In this document: positions 24,550-32,715 of the stretch, in pieces
How the letters are laid out: every line of letters starts with the position of its first letter
How positions within the stretch are numbered: position 1 is the first letter of the stretch
Assembly: GCA_015296065.1 (NCBI GenBank)
Contig: DVDU01000160.1
Coordinates: 1 to 45,433 of the forward strand
DNA: 45,433 nucleotides
Source of the DNA: Oscillatoriaceae cyanobacterium M33_DOE_052
Lineage (GTDB): Bacteria > Cyanobacteriota > Cyanobacteriia > Cyanobacteriales > Laspinemataceae
Direction: 5' to 3'
The notes under the pieces: model-generated
The model's database searches: none
Seen by the model: the letters and a program-made list of their open reading frames with translations, nothing else
What the model was told of the DNA's origin: nothing
Translations under genes and position numbers: made by a program

Positions 24550-25260
24550 ATGAAAGTGCTGTTGGTAGAAGATGAGCCAGATTTGGGTATGGCAATTAAA
24601 AAAACTCTCACCCAAGCGGCTTATGTGGTAGATTGGGCGCAAGATGGTGATGACGGGTGGGGATATTTGGAAATCTATTTGGATGCTACGAGCCCGGTTG
24701 TAGAATATGGGGTGGTGATTTTAGATTGGCTGTTACCCGGTTTATCGGGGATAGAATTGTGTAAAAAACTGAGAAAAAGGCGGTCAACTTTGCCGGTTTT
24801 GATGCTGACGGCGAAGGATGGGGAGGAGGATAAGGTGATGGGGTTGGATGCGGGGGCTGATGATTATTTGGTGAAGCCGTTTGGGATGCGGGAATTATTG
24901 GCTAGGTTGCGGGCTCTCCAGCGTCGATCGCCCACGCTCCAACCATTGCAACTACGCTGCGGAAATCTCAGGTTAGATTGGGGAGAGCGGACTCTTTATT
25001 ATGATGATGCTGGGGAAGATGTGGGAATTCCTTTGACTAACAAAGAATTCCAACTGATGGAATATTTTATGCGCCATCCTAACCAAATTATTACTCGTGA
25101 CCAAATTCTCGATCGCCTCTGGGAATTCGGCGGCGAACCCGCCAGTAACGTCGTCGCCGCACAGATGCGGTTATTACGGCGGAAGTTAGCTGAAAATGGC
25201 TGTAATCGCACGATCGAAACCGTTTACGGCTTGGGTTATCGACTGAAACAGGATGGCTAA
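24550..25260 (+). CDS. OmpR-family response regulator (RppA/CopR-like)
   Basis: 236-aa DNA-binding response regulator. Receiver domain: acidic pocket VEDEPD, phosphoacceptor D59 in VVILDWLLPG, conserved T/K pair in MLTAKDG and YLVKPFGMREL. From about residue 140 there is a winged-helix output domain (IPLTNKEFQLMEYFMRHPNQ, QILDRLWEFGG, NVVAAQMRLLRRKL, ETVYGLGYRL). TATAAT lies at 24512-24517 upstream and AGGAA precedes the ATG. It is coupled to the next gene (TAATG overlap). The neighbourhood suggests metal or redox sensing, as in RppAB/NrsRS and CopRS of Synechocystis. Confidence 0.92.
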   Translation: MKVLLVEDEPDLGMAIKKTLTQAAYVVDWAQDGDDGWGYLEIYLDATSPVVEYGVVILDWLLPGLSGIELCKKLRKRRSTLPVLMLTAKDGEEDKVMGLDAGADDYLVKPFGMRELLARLRALQRRSPTLQPLQLRCGNLRLDWGERTLYYDDAGEDVGIPLTNKEFQLMEYFMRHPNQIITRDQILDRLWEFGGEPASNVVAAQMRLLRRKLAENGCNRTIETVYGLGYRLKQDG

Positions 25261-26690
25261 TGCAGGAAAATAGCTTATTTCAAAAAACGCGCCTGAGACT
25301 AGCTTTGTGGTATGCTGGGGTGATGGGATTAATTCTCGGCTTGTGCGGGTTGGGATTGTATGAAGCGATCGCCCACGCCCACTGGATGACCCAAGACCGC
25401 GAAATCAACTCCGTAGCCGGAACCCTTCACGACAGCTTAGAACCCGTCCTCAAAATTCCCGGACGCCTAGAACCAGACGTGGATCGGTTCCTACCAGATT
25501 TGTGCGTTGCTCGGTCTAGCGGTGACATCCAATGTAGCATTCATACCACCCAGCAACGCCACGTTATTGGTGCTATTCACCAAGGCATTTACTATGTCAA
25601 ATTATCCGATTTATCGGGAAAAATTATTGCCACAGCAGGCAGCCTCCCCCAAGGCAAATCTCCCGCAATTGCCACGATCGCCCCAGGGCATAAATTCGCA
25701 GCAATCACAAAATTTACGGACGGTAGAGGCACTCCCTACCTGCTCATTTCCATCATGCTGCATACCCAAAATCAGCAAAACTGGGGATATTTGCAAGTGG
25801 GGCGATCGATCCAAGACGCCTATAGCTATTTATTCGCCGTTAAACTCGTAATCATCCTCGGACTACCCCTGGCGTTACTCGCCGTCGGCGTCGCCAGTTG
25901 GTTCCTCGCCGGTTTAGCCATACAGCCCATATATTTATCCTACCGCCAAGTGCAACAATTTACCGCCGATGCCGCTCACGAATTGCGCACCCCCCTAGCC
26001 GCCATCCGCGCCACCGTTGAAACTACAATTATTAGCAAAAATAGCGATGACTTTGCCACTACTGCTGCCACTGCCTTAGAAAGCATAGAACGCCAAAATC
26101 ATCGCCTCTCAGAATTAGTCCAAGATTTGCTGCTCCTTGCCCGCATGGACAGGCAAGAATTGCCCCTCACCCCCAACTCTCCCAGTAAGAGAGACGAGGG
26201 AAACCGCATCAAATATATCCCCTGCTGCCTCCAAGATATCATCGCCGACTTAGAAGAAGAAATCGCCGCTTTAGCTTTAGAAGCTGAGGTCAATTTAACC
26301 GCCGATATCCGCAGTCCAGAACCTCTAGAAGTGATGGGAGACTACTCACAGCTATATCGGATCTTATTTAACCTCGCCAGTAATGCGATTCACTACACAC
26401 CCCCTGGGGGTAAAGTCACGATTATTTTAGAAAACCGCCACCCTTGGGCAGTAATTCAAGTAATGGATAATGGCATCGGCATTGCTACAGAAGAATTGGG
26501 CAGAATTTTCGACCGATTTTATCGCGTGCAGAGCGATCGGTCTCGTGCCTCCGGTGGGGCTGGATTAGGTTTAGCCATTGCCCGCCGTCTCGCCCAAGCA
26601 CACCATAGCACTATTACTGTGCAAAGTCAACTTGGCAAAGGCAGCACTTTTACCGTCCGCCTCCCCCTCCAGAAAACCTGCCACCAGTAA
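25260..26690 (+). CDS. Sensor histidine kinase (RppB-like)
   Basis: 476-aa membrane kinase. A first membrane segment (LALWYAGVMGLILGLCGLGLY) and a second (LVIILGLPLALLAVGVASWFL, near 200-220) bracket a periplasmic sensor domain of about 160 residues containing two Cys. The H-box is H240 in ADAAHELRTPLAAIR; the N-box is LFNLASNAIHYTPPGG; G boxes are VMDNGIGI and GGAGLGLAIARRL. Its start overlaps the response regulator stop by one base, so the pair is co-translated. A linker between H- and N-boxes (LPLTPNSPSKRDEGNR) is encoded by DNA resembling the CTCTCCC intergenic repeat. The signal sensed is unknown; metal is inferred from context. Confidence 0.92.
   Translation: MQENSLFQKTRLRLALWYAGVMGLILGLCGLGLYEAIAHAHWMTQDREINSVAGTLHDSLEPVLKIPGRLEPDVDRFLPDLCVARSSGDIQCSIHTTQQRHVIGAIHQGIYYVKLSDLSGKIIATAGSLPQGKSPAIATIAPGHKFAAITKFTDGRGTPYLLISIMLHTQNQQNWGYLQVGRSIQDAYSYLFAVKLVIILGLPLALLAVGVASWFLAGLAIQPIYLSYRQVQQFTADAAHELRTPLAAIRATVETTIISKNSDDFATTAATALESIERQNHRLSELVQDLLLLARMDRQELPLTPNSPSKRDEGNRIKYIPCCLQDIIADLEEEIAALALEAEVNLTADIRSPEPLEVMGDYSQLYRILFNLASNAIHYTPPGGKVTIILENRHPWAVIQVMDNGIGIATEELGRIFDRFYRVQSDRSRASGGAGLGLAIARRLAQAHHSTITVQSQLGKGSTFTVRLPLQKTCHQ
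26163..26200. repeat. CTCTCCC-type repeat inside the histidine kinase gene
   Basis: The bases CCCCTCACCCCCAACTCTCC, then CAGTAAGAGAGACGAGGG, are a degenerate copy of the genome's CTCACCCC...CTCTCCCA...GGGAGAGGGG repeat, lying in frame in the kinase linker and adding about a dozen residues. Confidence 0.6.
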
Positions 26691-26766
26691 GGACACGGCA
26701 TCATTAATCTATCGGTTGGATCAACAATAAATTTTGATGTCGCCTTGCCCATAAGTTGCCGATAAA

Positions 26767-27927
26767 CTAACATTTTTGAATCTTGTTAGATGCAACAAAA
26801 CCCCGGTTTTTAACTCCCACCGGGAGAGTAGTACAATTATCGATAAAATTCTGCTTGCCATTGCCATAACTGGCATTAAAGCGGTGGAAATAGCGACGCA
26901 CAGCGGGAGGGAATTCGGGAAAGTCAAAAATGGCATCGCCCCCCGCAATATCAGCCCAAAAATAGCGCAGATTTGGGGCTAACTTTTTCGCTTCGGCGGG
27001 TGGGAGGCATAAAGGAGAGCAGCTCAGGAGACGGATCATAAACTGTTCGCTTCTGTCACCCATCCACTCGCGGGACATTTCTGGTAGGTCAGGGAAATCT
27101 GGTAAGCGTAAGACGCGAGGTGAAGCTACTTCTAACCAACACTCTCTCTCCGCATCGGTGCGAAACTGAAAAATCCGATAGGGGTGGGGATAGCTGACTA
27201 ATGAACCGGTGGTGATATCATAAATGCCATCTTGATGGGCAATATCCTGGACATGTAAGTGGCCGGAAAAAACTAACTCCACCCCAGCATTTCGCAGAAT
27301 TTGCCGCAACTGGGGAGCATTTTCTAGCATATACCGCCGCCCCATCGGGTGTTGTGCTTGGTCTGGGAGATGCTCAATCACATTGTGGTGGACTATCACC
27401 AGTACCAGCTCATCAGCAGCTTTCGCCGCCAGAACTTCTTGTAACCAGGCGAGCTGTGTATCATCCAAACGCCCTATTTGCTTGCCTTCTTCGTCAAAAT
27501 GGTTAGAATTGAGCCCTATTAGGCGGACTCCGGGGAGTACATGGCAGGTGTAATAAAGCTGGTGGGGATTTTGATAGCCAAAGTGGCGATAATATTTCGG
27601 AAAATCTGCCCAACCGATCGACTTACCATCCCCCACCGCTAATGGGACATCATGATTACCGGGGATCACGTAAGCAGGAAATGGCAATTGTGCTAACCGG
27701 TTAGCTAGCCAAATGTGGTTATCCGGTTCTCCATGTTGTGTTAGGTCTCCCGGTAGGAGTAAAAAATCTAATTCCATTTCAGCCAATTGCGCCAACACCA
27801 GCTCTAAAGCACTGATGCTGACTTCCACCAGGTGAAAGCGGTTGGGAGCATCCCAGATGGTGTGAGGGAGCGCCACATGGGGATCGCTCACCACGGCAAA
27901 GCGAAAATTCAACTCCATGAGATTCAT
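26767..27927 (-). CDS. Class III cyclic-nucleotide phosphodiesterase-like metallophosphoesterase
   Basis: 386-aa calcineurin-type phosphoesterase. The metal-binding motifs are all visible: VSDPHVALP (D-x-H), LLPGDLTQHG (GD), VIPGNHDVP (GNHD), VIVHHNVIEHL (H) and VFSGHLHVQDI (GHLH). The order and spacing match CpdA-like 3',5'-cAMP phosphodiesterases. The C-terminal 150 residues (from GSLVSYPHPYRIFQFRTDAE) are an extension with no motif I recognise. The start at MNLMELNFRF is used; MELNF is an alternative. No signal peptide. Substrate is unproven. Confidence 0.85.
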   Translation of the reverse strand: MNLMELNFRFAVVSDPHVALPHTIWDAPNRFHLVEVSISALELVLAQLAEMELDFLLLPGDLTQHGEPDNHIWLANRLAQLPFPAYVIPGNHDVPLAVGDGKSIGWADFPKYYRHFGYQNPHQLYYTCHVLPGVRLIGLNSNHFDEEGKQIGRLDDTQLAWLQEVLAAKAADELVLVIVHHNVIEHLPDQAQHPMGRRYMLENAPQLRQILRNAGVELVFSGHLHVQDIAHQDGIYDITTGSLVSYPHPYRIFQFRTDAERECWLEVASPRVLRLPDFPDLPEMSREWMGDRSEQFMIRLLSCSPLCLPPAEAKKLAPNLRYFWADIAGGDAIFDFPEFPPAVRRYFHRFNASYGNGKQNFIDNCTTLPVGVKNRGFVASNKIQKC

Positions 27928-28349
27928 TTACCCAAAAGTAAATTTGGCGCCTCCTGTAGAAAACAAGGTGATTGCACCCGTTTTACCTATAAGGGATCGT
28001 ACCATTTATCAGGCGAAGTTGGCAGCGCTTGGCCAATTTAGCCAAACTTCCTCGTTCTTAGTTGGGCTTTAGCCCAAAGGAATTTGGGCTAAAGCCCAAC
28101 TACAAACCTTAACCCAGATCCCACTGGCTGGGGGACGGAAATGGGCAAACCAGGACTGGGTTAGGTATAATGAACCATCGTTATTGGTCATTAGTCATTT
28201 GTCCTTGGTCTTTGGTCATTTGACAGTTACAAGCGTGAGTAGGCTGGGCAGTGACCACCCTACCGCTTTATTCAAATGAAAAATGACCAATGACTAATGA
28301 CTAATGACCAATGACTAATGACCAATGACAAGATAAGTGGATAACGCCG
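27928..28349. repeat. Intergenic region with GGGCTTTAGCCC palindrome and heptamer tracts
   Basis: No gene is seen. The stretch holds a full palindromic repeat at 28053-28110 (TTAGTTGGGCTTTAGCCC and its inverse) and two heptamer tracts, 28180-28222 (TTATTGGTCATTAGTCATTT type) and 28270-28332 (a run of AATGACTAATGACCAATGAC units). The tracts are of the short tandemly repeated (STRR-like) kind common in filamentous cyanobacteria. Confidence 0.75.
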
Positions 28350-29546
28350 ATGAGTGAAGCCGATCGACCCACCAACCCATCTGCATCAGCGTCCGCCGAT
28401 GCTACGTCTCCGGTTCCAGAGCCGATCGACCCATCATCGCCCCACCTTGGGGATGATGAAGGTTGGGAAACGGTGAATTTACCCAACCACATCAGCATCG
28501 CCGCCTTGGAGCAACAAAGCGACAACAGCCAAGAAACCGCTCTGGCTCTGCCTTTTGAAGGATGGACGACTCCCGGAGGCTTGGCGACGACGACCCCAGA
28601 AGCGTGGAACTCCAGTGATTTAGTCGATCGCATCGCCAAACTGGAAATTGCCATCGGAGAATACCGCGATCGCCTCGGGCAAGACCAAGCCCGATCGGAC
28701 GCCCAGCGGCAACTTTTAGCCCAGCGAACCATAGAGCTAAAAGCCGCCAACGAACAAATCGAAGTCCAAAATCGCCACATCGAAGCTCTCGAAGCCCAAA
28801 CCACACAACAGCAAAGCACGATCGACAGTCTCACCACCGAGGTGGAGTCCCTTTCTCGGCAAATCGCCCAAATCGAGCGGGAATGCGCCCTCACCCAACA
28901 CCGTTACATGCAAGAATCCCAGCTCCGACAAAAAGCCGAAATCAACGCCCAAGAACTGCGATCGCGCCTTCACCGCCAACAACACCACACCCTTCAATTC
29001 AAAGCCGCCCTAGAAAAGTGCCTGGAACCACTCCCCACCCCAGACACCGCCACCCCGATCGCCACCGCTTCCAATACCGAGCCAAATAGCAGTATCTTCC
29101 CCAAAGCCCCCTCCATTCAGCCCTGGTCCGCCCCAGTGGCGGAGACGGGGAGACGGGGAGACTCGGAGACGGGGAGACTCGGAGACGGGGAGACTCGGAG
29201 ACCCGGAGACCCGGAGACGGGGAGACTCGGAGACGGGGAGACTCGGAGACGGGGAGACTCGGAGACGGGGAGCAGGGGAGCAAGGGAGCAAGGGAGCAAG
29301 GGAGAGAGGGAGCAATTTTCCCCCCTGCCCCCCAGTCCCCCGGTCGGTGAGCGAAGCCGAACCGCTGCCCCCCTGCCCCTCCGTTCCCTGGTCCCCCAGT
29401 CCCCCAGTCCCCTGGTCCCCCAGTCTCCCAGTCCCCTGGTCCCCCAGTCCCCCGTCTCCCCCTCACCGTTGGTTTATCCCAAAGATGCCAATGTGAAAAA
29501 GCGGCGTAGTCTCGCCGCCGTTCAGTTGCCCAATTTTGCCACTTGA
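28350..29546 (+). CDS. Coiled-coil protein with embedded minisatellites, unknown function
   Basis: 398-aa protein starting MSEADRPTNPSASASADA. Residues about 90-210 are a long coiled coil (LVDRIAKLEIAIGEYRDRLG through EVESLSRQIAQIERECALTQ, to RSRLHRQQHHTLQFKAALEK). The following region is low complexity: a DNA minisatellite of GGAGACGGGGAGACTC-type units at about 29140-29285 encodes ETGRLGDGETRR-like repeats, and a CCCCAGTCCCC tract at 29385-29460 encodes PQSPSPLV repeats. The end (KDANVKKRRSLAAVQLPNFA) is basic and looks conserved. The domain start and end are characteristic of a cyanobacterial family I cannot name. The minisatellites are probably later expansions. Confidence 0.7.
   Translation: MSEADRPTNPSASASADATSPVPEPIDPSSPHLGDDEGWETVNLPNHISIAALEQQSDNSQETALALPFEGWTTPGGLATTTPEAWNSSDLVDRIAKLEIAIGEYRDRLGQDQARSDAQRQLLAQRTIELKAANEQIEVQNRHIEALEAQTTQQQSTIDSLTTEVESLSRQIAQIERECALTQHRYMQESQLRQKAEINAQELRSRLHRQQHHTLQFKAALEKCLEPLPTPDTATPIATASNTEPNSSIFPKAPSIQPWSAPVAETGRRGDSETGRLGDGETRRPGDPETGRLGDGETRRRGDSETGSRGAREQGSKGEREQFSPLPPSPPVGERSRTAAPLPLRSLVPQSPSPLVPQSPSPLVPQSPVSPSPLVYPKDANVKKRRSLAAVQLPNFAT
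29140..29285. repeat. GGAGACGGGGAGACTC minisatellite
   Basis: Imperfect units of GGAGACGGGGAGACTC and GGAGACCC, with a GGGAGCAA tail, repeat without interruption inside a coding sequence. All unit changes keep the reading frame open on both strands, so the complementary strand shows a spurious Ser-Pro-rich ORF. Confidence 0.85.
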
Positions 29547-29934
29547 GTTGTCGGGTGGGCATTGCTCCAACCGAGTATCTCACCCCAGAGTTGTTGGTTT
29601 CTAGCAATGCCCACCCCACTGGCTGTTAAAACCAACAAAGGACAAAGGACAAATGACAAATGACTAATTCGGGGTTTGGGGTGAGGGAATAATTATAGTC
29701 AATTCAAATAACAATGAGACAAGCCAGAGAACTGGCCCTCTATCCCCCAACCCCTTTCTCCCAGGTAGGGAGAAAGGGGAGTCAGAGGGGGAAGAGAGGG
29801 AAGATGGGGAGGAGGGGGGAGGGGTGGGAAGATGGGGAAGATTACTCCCCACACTCCCCACACTCCCCACACTCCCCACACTCCCCACACTCCCCTCTCC
29901 CTACCTGGTCGAGGGGACGGGGGTGAGGGAATAA
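29547..29934. repeat. Intergenic repeats with CTCCCCACA minisatellite
   Basis: No gene is seen. It contains a heptamer tract (29635-29665), CTCTCCC-type repeat arms (29745-29782 and about 29890-29928) and, between them, purine-rich GGGGAGGAGGGGGGAGGGG sequence and about six 10-base units of ACTCCCCACA (29846-29897). Confidence 0.75.
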
Positions 29935-32001
29935 TTAATTCACCACTTCAGACCTTGCCTCTGTGGTGCCCTTGCGCATAGGCTGTGGGTAGCGGTGGGA
30001 ATTCATCGCTCCGGCTTGGGGGACGGAAATTTGAGCTAATAGCCAAAACCACAACCCCGGATAGCGATTTTCTAACCAAGGTTGGCAAGCGCGGGTAAAA
30101 TTGGGCAACCAAGCCAATAACCAACCGAAGAGAGCGCTAAGGGTAAAGTCTAAATAACTGCCTAACCACCGGGTTAGGTCTTTGACACCAGCCAGTTGCC
30201 AAATCCACAGCAATAAAGCGGGGTTTAACCGAGCGGCTTTGAGGGCAAGGCGGTTAAAAGTGAACCAGTCCACGCGGTCTTTGATGAAGGCTTCGGCTAC
30301 GGCTGGGGGTTCGCTGGCTAAGATGCCGAAAAAGGTGTTGAGCATGGAATTAATCCGGGCTGGGGGCACAAACTGCCCCGTGGGGATCATCATGCCTTTG
30401 GAAAATAGCCAGGTAACGGCCACATTGCTTTGGTAGGCCCGGATGCGGTTCAGGTGGCGAGCTGAGAGGAGGTCATGTTTGAGGGCTACATCCAAAAGCT
30501 GGGTTAGGCGGTTGAGGTTGCGCACGAGGGAACCAAAACCGGTAAAGACGAGGGGAGATTGCAGGGAGGCGGCATCGCCAATGGCCACCAGCCGATCGAA
30601 TGCGATCGTCCGATCGTCACTCCCCACGCTGAAGTGACCGGGAATATAACCAAAAGTCGCCTTTTTCCATACCAAATCCTCCATATCACACCGCCGATAT
30701 TCTGGGAGGATGGTAAAAAAGTCCTCGTACATCTCTAACAGAGAACCGGGGTTATCTGGGTGGATTTGGTGATAGTGAAACAGATAAATCGTTAAATCGG
30801 TTCCTTCCCCGGGGAATAACTCCCAAATTAACTGCCTGCCTCGGGATATATCGCCATGACTGTTGAGGACATCGCCATAACGACTATCCCACACGCCAGC
30901 CGGGAAACCACCAGAAATCACCGCCCCCACTGTGGGGCAAACACTGTCAAAAGCTCGCTTGCCGTTGAGCTGCCATGCGATCGGGGATGCTGTACCCATT
31001 GCATCCACCAATAACCTGCCTGTGCAGGTTTTTGCCGTTCCTGTGGGCAAATATCGGCAATTGACTATTACCTGTTGTGGTTCCACATCGGCGCGCTGAA
31101 ATTCGGTTTCGTCCCAAATTTCTCCCCCAGCAGCGCGCAGTTTTGCCCCACATAAACCCAGGAATTTTTCTGCGTCTATGGCCACATTGAGAACTGTGGG
31201 AGTGTGGAGGATGGCGGCGCGACATTGGGGGGGGTTGTTGGCGTCAAAAAATTTGTGAAACCCATCTTCATATTCGGCAGCAATGACGCTTTCAAATTCT
31301 GCTGGGGTGAATAAACCGAGGTTAATTAGGCTTTGAAATTCATCGCGGGAGATATTCCATTCCCGGTTCATCCGCCCAAACGGCATCCTTTCTATGAGCA
31401 ATACTCGATAACCCAGTTTCGCCATCACTGCGGCGTGAATTACCCCCAAGGCGCCGCCGATATAGATTAGGTCATATTCTGGGTTGTCACCAGTGGCGTT
31501 GTTGGTTTGAAATACTACTTGCTGGGGTTGCTGGGGGTGTATTACAGACGATCGCCACCGCTGCTCCCACCAATAGGCCCGGTTTAGGTCATATTCCCCA
31601 TTGGGGATTTTCTGAAAATATTTCACCGTCTGGGGGTATTGGGTCCCTAGCAGTTCAAATATCGATCGCTCCCCTTTGGCGGCTGGCGGGACCGGATATT
31701 GGTGGGGAAACTGCTGCCTGATATTTGCCGTCAATTGGTCCTTAATCTGCCTTTCTCCGGGAATAAGTGTTTCTGCCCAGCGGAAGGCTTTCAGGTAGGT
31801 GGTACGCTGCACGGACCAAACAAATATGCAGATTTCCCCAGCCACCGAGTTTTGTCCCTGAATGGCCAGACGGATCCCGTCCGGGGTCGTCTGCTTGTCC
31901 CCGACAGAGGGGGAGAATTCCTCTTGCAGCCAGCGGCGAACCGCTACCACGTCTGGCGTGGGTACTTCTATGTAAAGGATTTCTTGGAGGTGAGCTGCCA
32001 T
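29935..32001 (-). CDS. FAD-dependent lycopene cyclase CruA/CruP-like protein
   Basis: 688-aa flavoprotein starting MAAHLQEILYIEVPTP; a TTG start 36 bases upstream would add 12 residues. The dinucleotide-binding motif is YDLIYIGGALGVIHAAVMA followed by LLIERMPFG. Further flavoprotein segments are LVDAMGTASPIAWQL and RLVAIGDAASLQSPLVFTGFG, typical of the CruA/CruP group in the lycopene-cyclase superfamily. The N-terminal 150 residues, including FELLGTQYPQTVKYFQ, and the C-terminal 120 residues (with LLLWIWQLAGVKDLTRWLG) also fit that group by length. CruA cyclises lycopene to carotenes in some cyanobacteria; CruP has weaker or different activity. I cannot tell the two apart by eye, so no symbol is given. 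Confidence 0.75.
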   Translation of the reverse strand: MAAHLQEILYIEVPTPDVVAVRRWLQEEFSPSVGDKQTTPDGIRLAIQGQNSVAGEICIFVWSVQRTTYLKAFRWAETLIPGERQIKDQLTANIRQQFPHQYPVPPAAKGERSIFELLGTQYPQTVKYFQKIPNGEYDLNRAYWWEQRWRSSVIHPQQPQQVVFQTNNATGDNPEYDLIYIGGALGVIHAAVMAKLGYRVLLIERMPFGRMNREWNISRDEFQSLINLGLFTPAEFESVIAAEYEDGFHKFFDANNPPQCRAAILHTPTVLNVAIDAEKFLGLCGAKLRAAGGEIWDETEFQRADVEPQQVIVNCRYLPTGTAKTCTGRLLVDAMGTASPIAWQLNGKRAFDSVCPTVGAVISGGFPAGVWDSRYGDVLNSHGDISRGRQLIWELFPGEGTDLTIYLFHYHQIHPDNPGSLLEMYEDFFTILPEYRRCDMEDLVWKKATFGYIPGHFSVGSDDRTIAFDRLVAIGDAASLQSPLVFTGFGSLVRNLNRLTQLLDVALKHDLLSARHLNRIRAYQSNVAVTWLFSKGMMIPTGQFVPPARINSMLNTFFGILASEPPAVAEAFIKDRVDWFTFNRLALKAARLNPALLLWIWQLAGVKDLTRWLGSYLDFTLSALFGWLLAWLPNFTRACQPWLENRYPGLWFWLLAQISVPQAGAMNSHRYPQPMRKGTTEARSEVVN

Positions 32002-32142
32002 TGGTTCAGAAAATTTTTTCCAAAATGGGGTTGACAAAAGTGCAAATTGCGTTATAGTTCCGAATACTGAAATTTAAATAGCTCAACAAAAGTTAATAAA
32101 GCTATCATATTTCCTAACGCCCACCCTAGGAGTGAGCTAGCC

Positions 32143-32376
32143 ATGAATTATCCCATCCCCACGAGCCATCAAGAAATATTTGCCCTTAAGAAACAGCCTG
32201 TAGATGCAGAATTAGTGGCGGCGGCGATCGCCGGAGTCGTCCACATCGCCCGGTCAGAGGGCAAATCCCTCTCGGACCTCACCTCCGAGGTCCTGGCAGA
32301 CGATCGCCTCTTAGACCAGCAACTGCGGTGGTGGCTGAGCCAAGCGATCGCCCAAGCCTGGGAAGATGTCCAGTAG
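32143..32376 (+). CDS. Small conserved-looking cyanobacterial protein
   Basis: 77-aa protein starting MNYPIPTSHQEIFALKKQPV. It has a helical composition (VDAELVAAAIAGVVHIARSE, GKSLSDLTSEVLADDRLL, RWWLSQAIAQAWEDVQ) with no signal or membrane segment. CTAGGAGTGAG precedes the ATG at a good distance. Codon use is typical of neighbours, so it is likely a real gene. I do not know a function. Confidence 0.7.
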   Translation: MNYPIPTSHQEIFALKKQPVDAELVAAAIAGVVHIARSEGKSLSDLTSEVLADDRLLDQQLRWWLSQAIAQAWEDVQ

Positions 32377-32470
32377 TCCCTTGTCCCTTGTCCCTTGTCC
32401 CTTGTCCCTTGTCCTTGGTCCTTTGTCAAATGACAAATGACAAATGACAAAGGACAAATGACCAAGGACA
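32377..32470. repeat. Heptamer tract (TTGTCCC / AATGACA units)
   Basis: Four TTGTCCC units are followed by inverse-type AAATGACAAATGACA units, forming a long imperfect inverted repeat between the small protein gene and the tRNA. It belongs to the heptamer family seen near 13.84, 18.35, 28.2, 29.65, 35.70 and 36.0 kb. Confidence 0.8.
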
Positions 32471-32547
32471 AAAATTTTTTTTCCAAACCCCTTGAAATTT
32501 TCCCCAACTGTGCTACAATACGCTATTGTGACCAAAACACAGCACTA

Positions 32548-32618
32548 GCGGGCATAGTTTAGTGGTAAAACCATAGCCTTCCAAGCTATCGATGCGGGTT
32601 CGATTCCCGCTGCCCGCT
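32548..32618 (+). tRNA. tRNA-Gly (anticodon TCC)
   Basis: A 71-base cloverleaf. The acceptor stem is GCGGGCA (32548-32554) with TGCCCGC (32611-32617); the D-loop contains TTTAGTGGTAAAA; the anticodon arm is ATAGCCTTCCAAGCTAT with TCC; the T-arm is GCGGGTTCGATTCCCGC. CCA is not encoded. TCC reads GGA and GGG glycine codons. Confidence 0.95.
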
Positions 32619-32715
32619 TTGAAAATCATCTCCATCACCATTGCTCCTGTGGCGCCAAAATCATATTTGGTCGCCGGAACCAAGGGCAATGGGGAGAAAA
32701 CCCCAAACACACCTT

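Noticed and set aside
28999-29619. Long Ser-Pro-rich ORF on the minus strand
   Set aside because: It is the complement of the GGAGACGGGGAGACTC minisatellite inside a better-supported plus-strand gene, and shows no domain or start signal.
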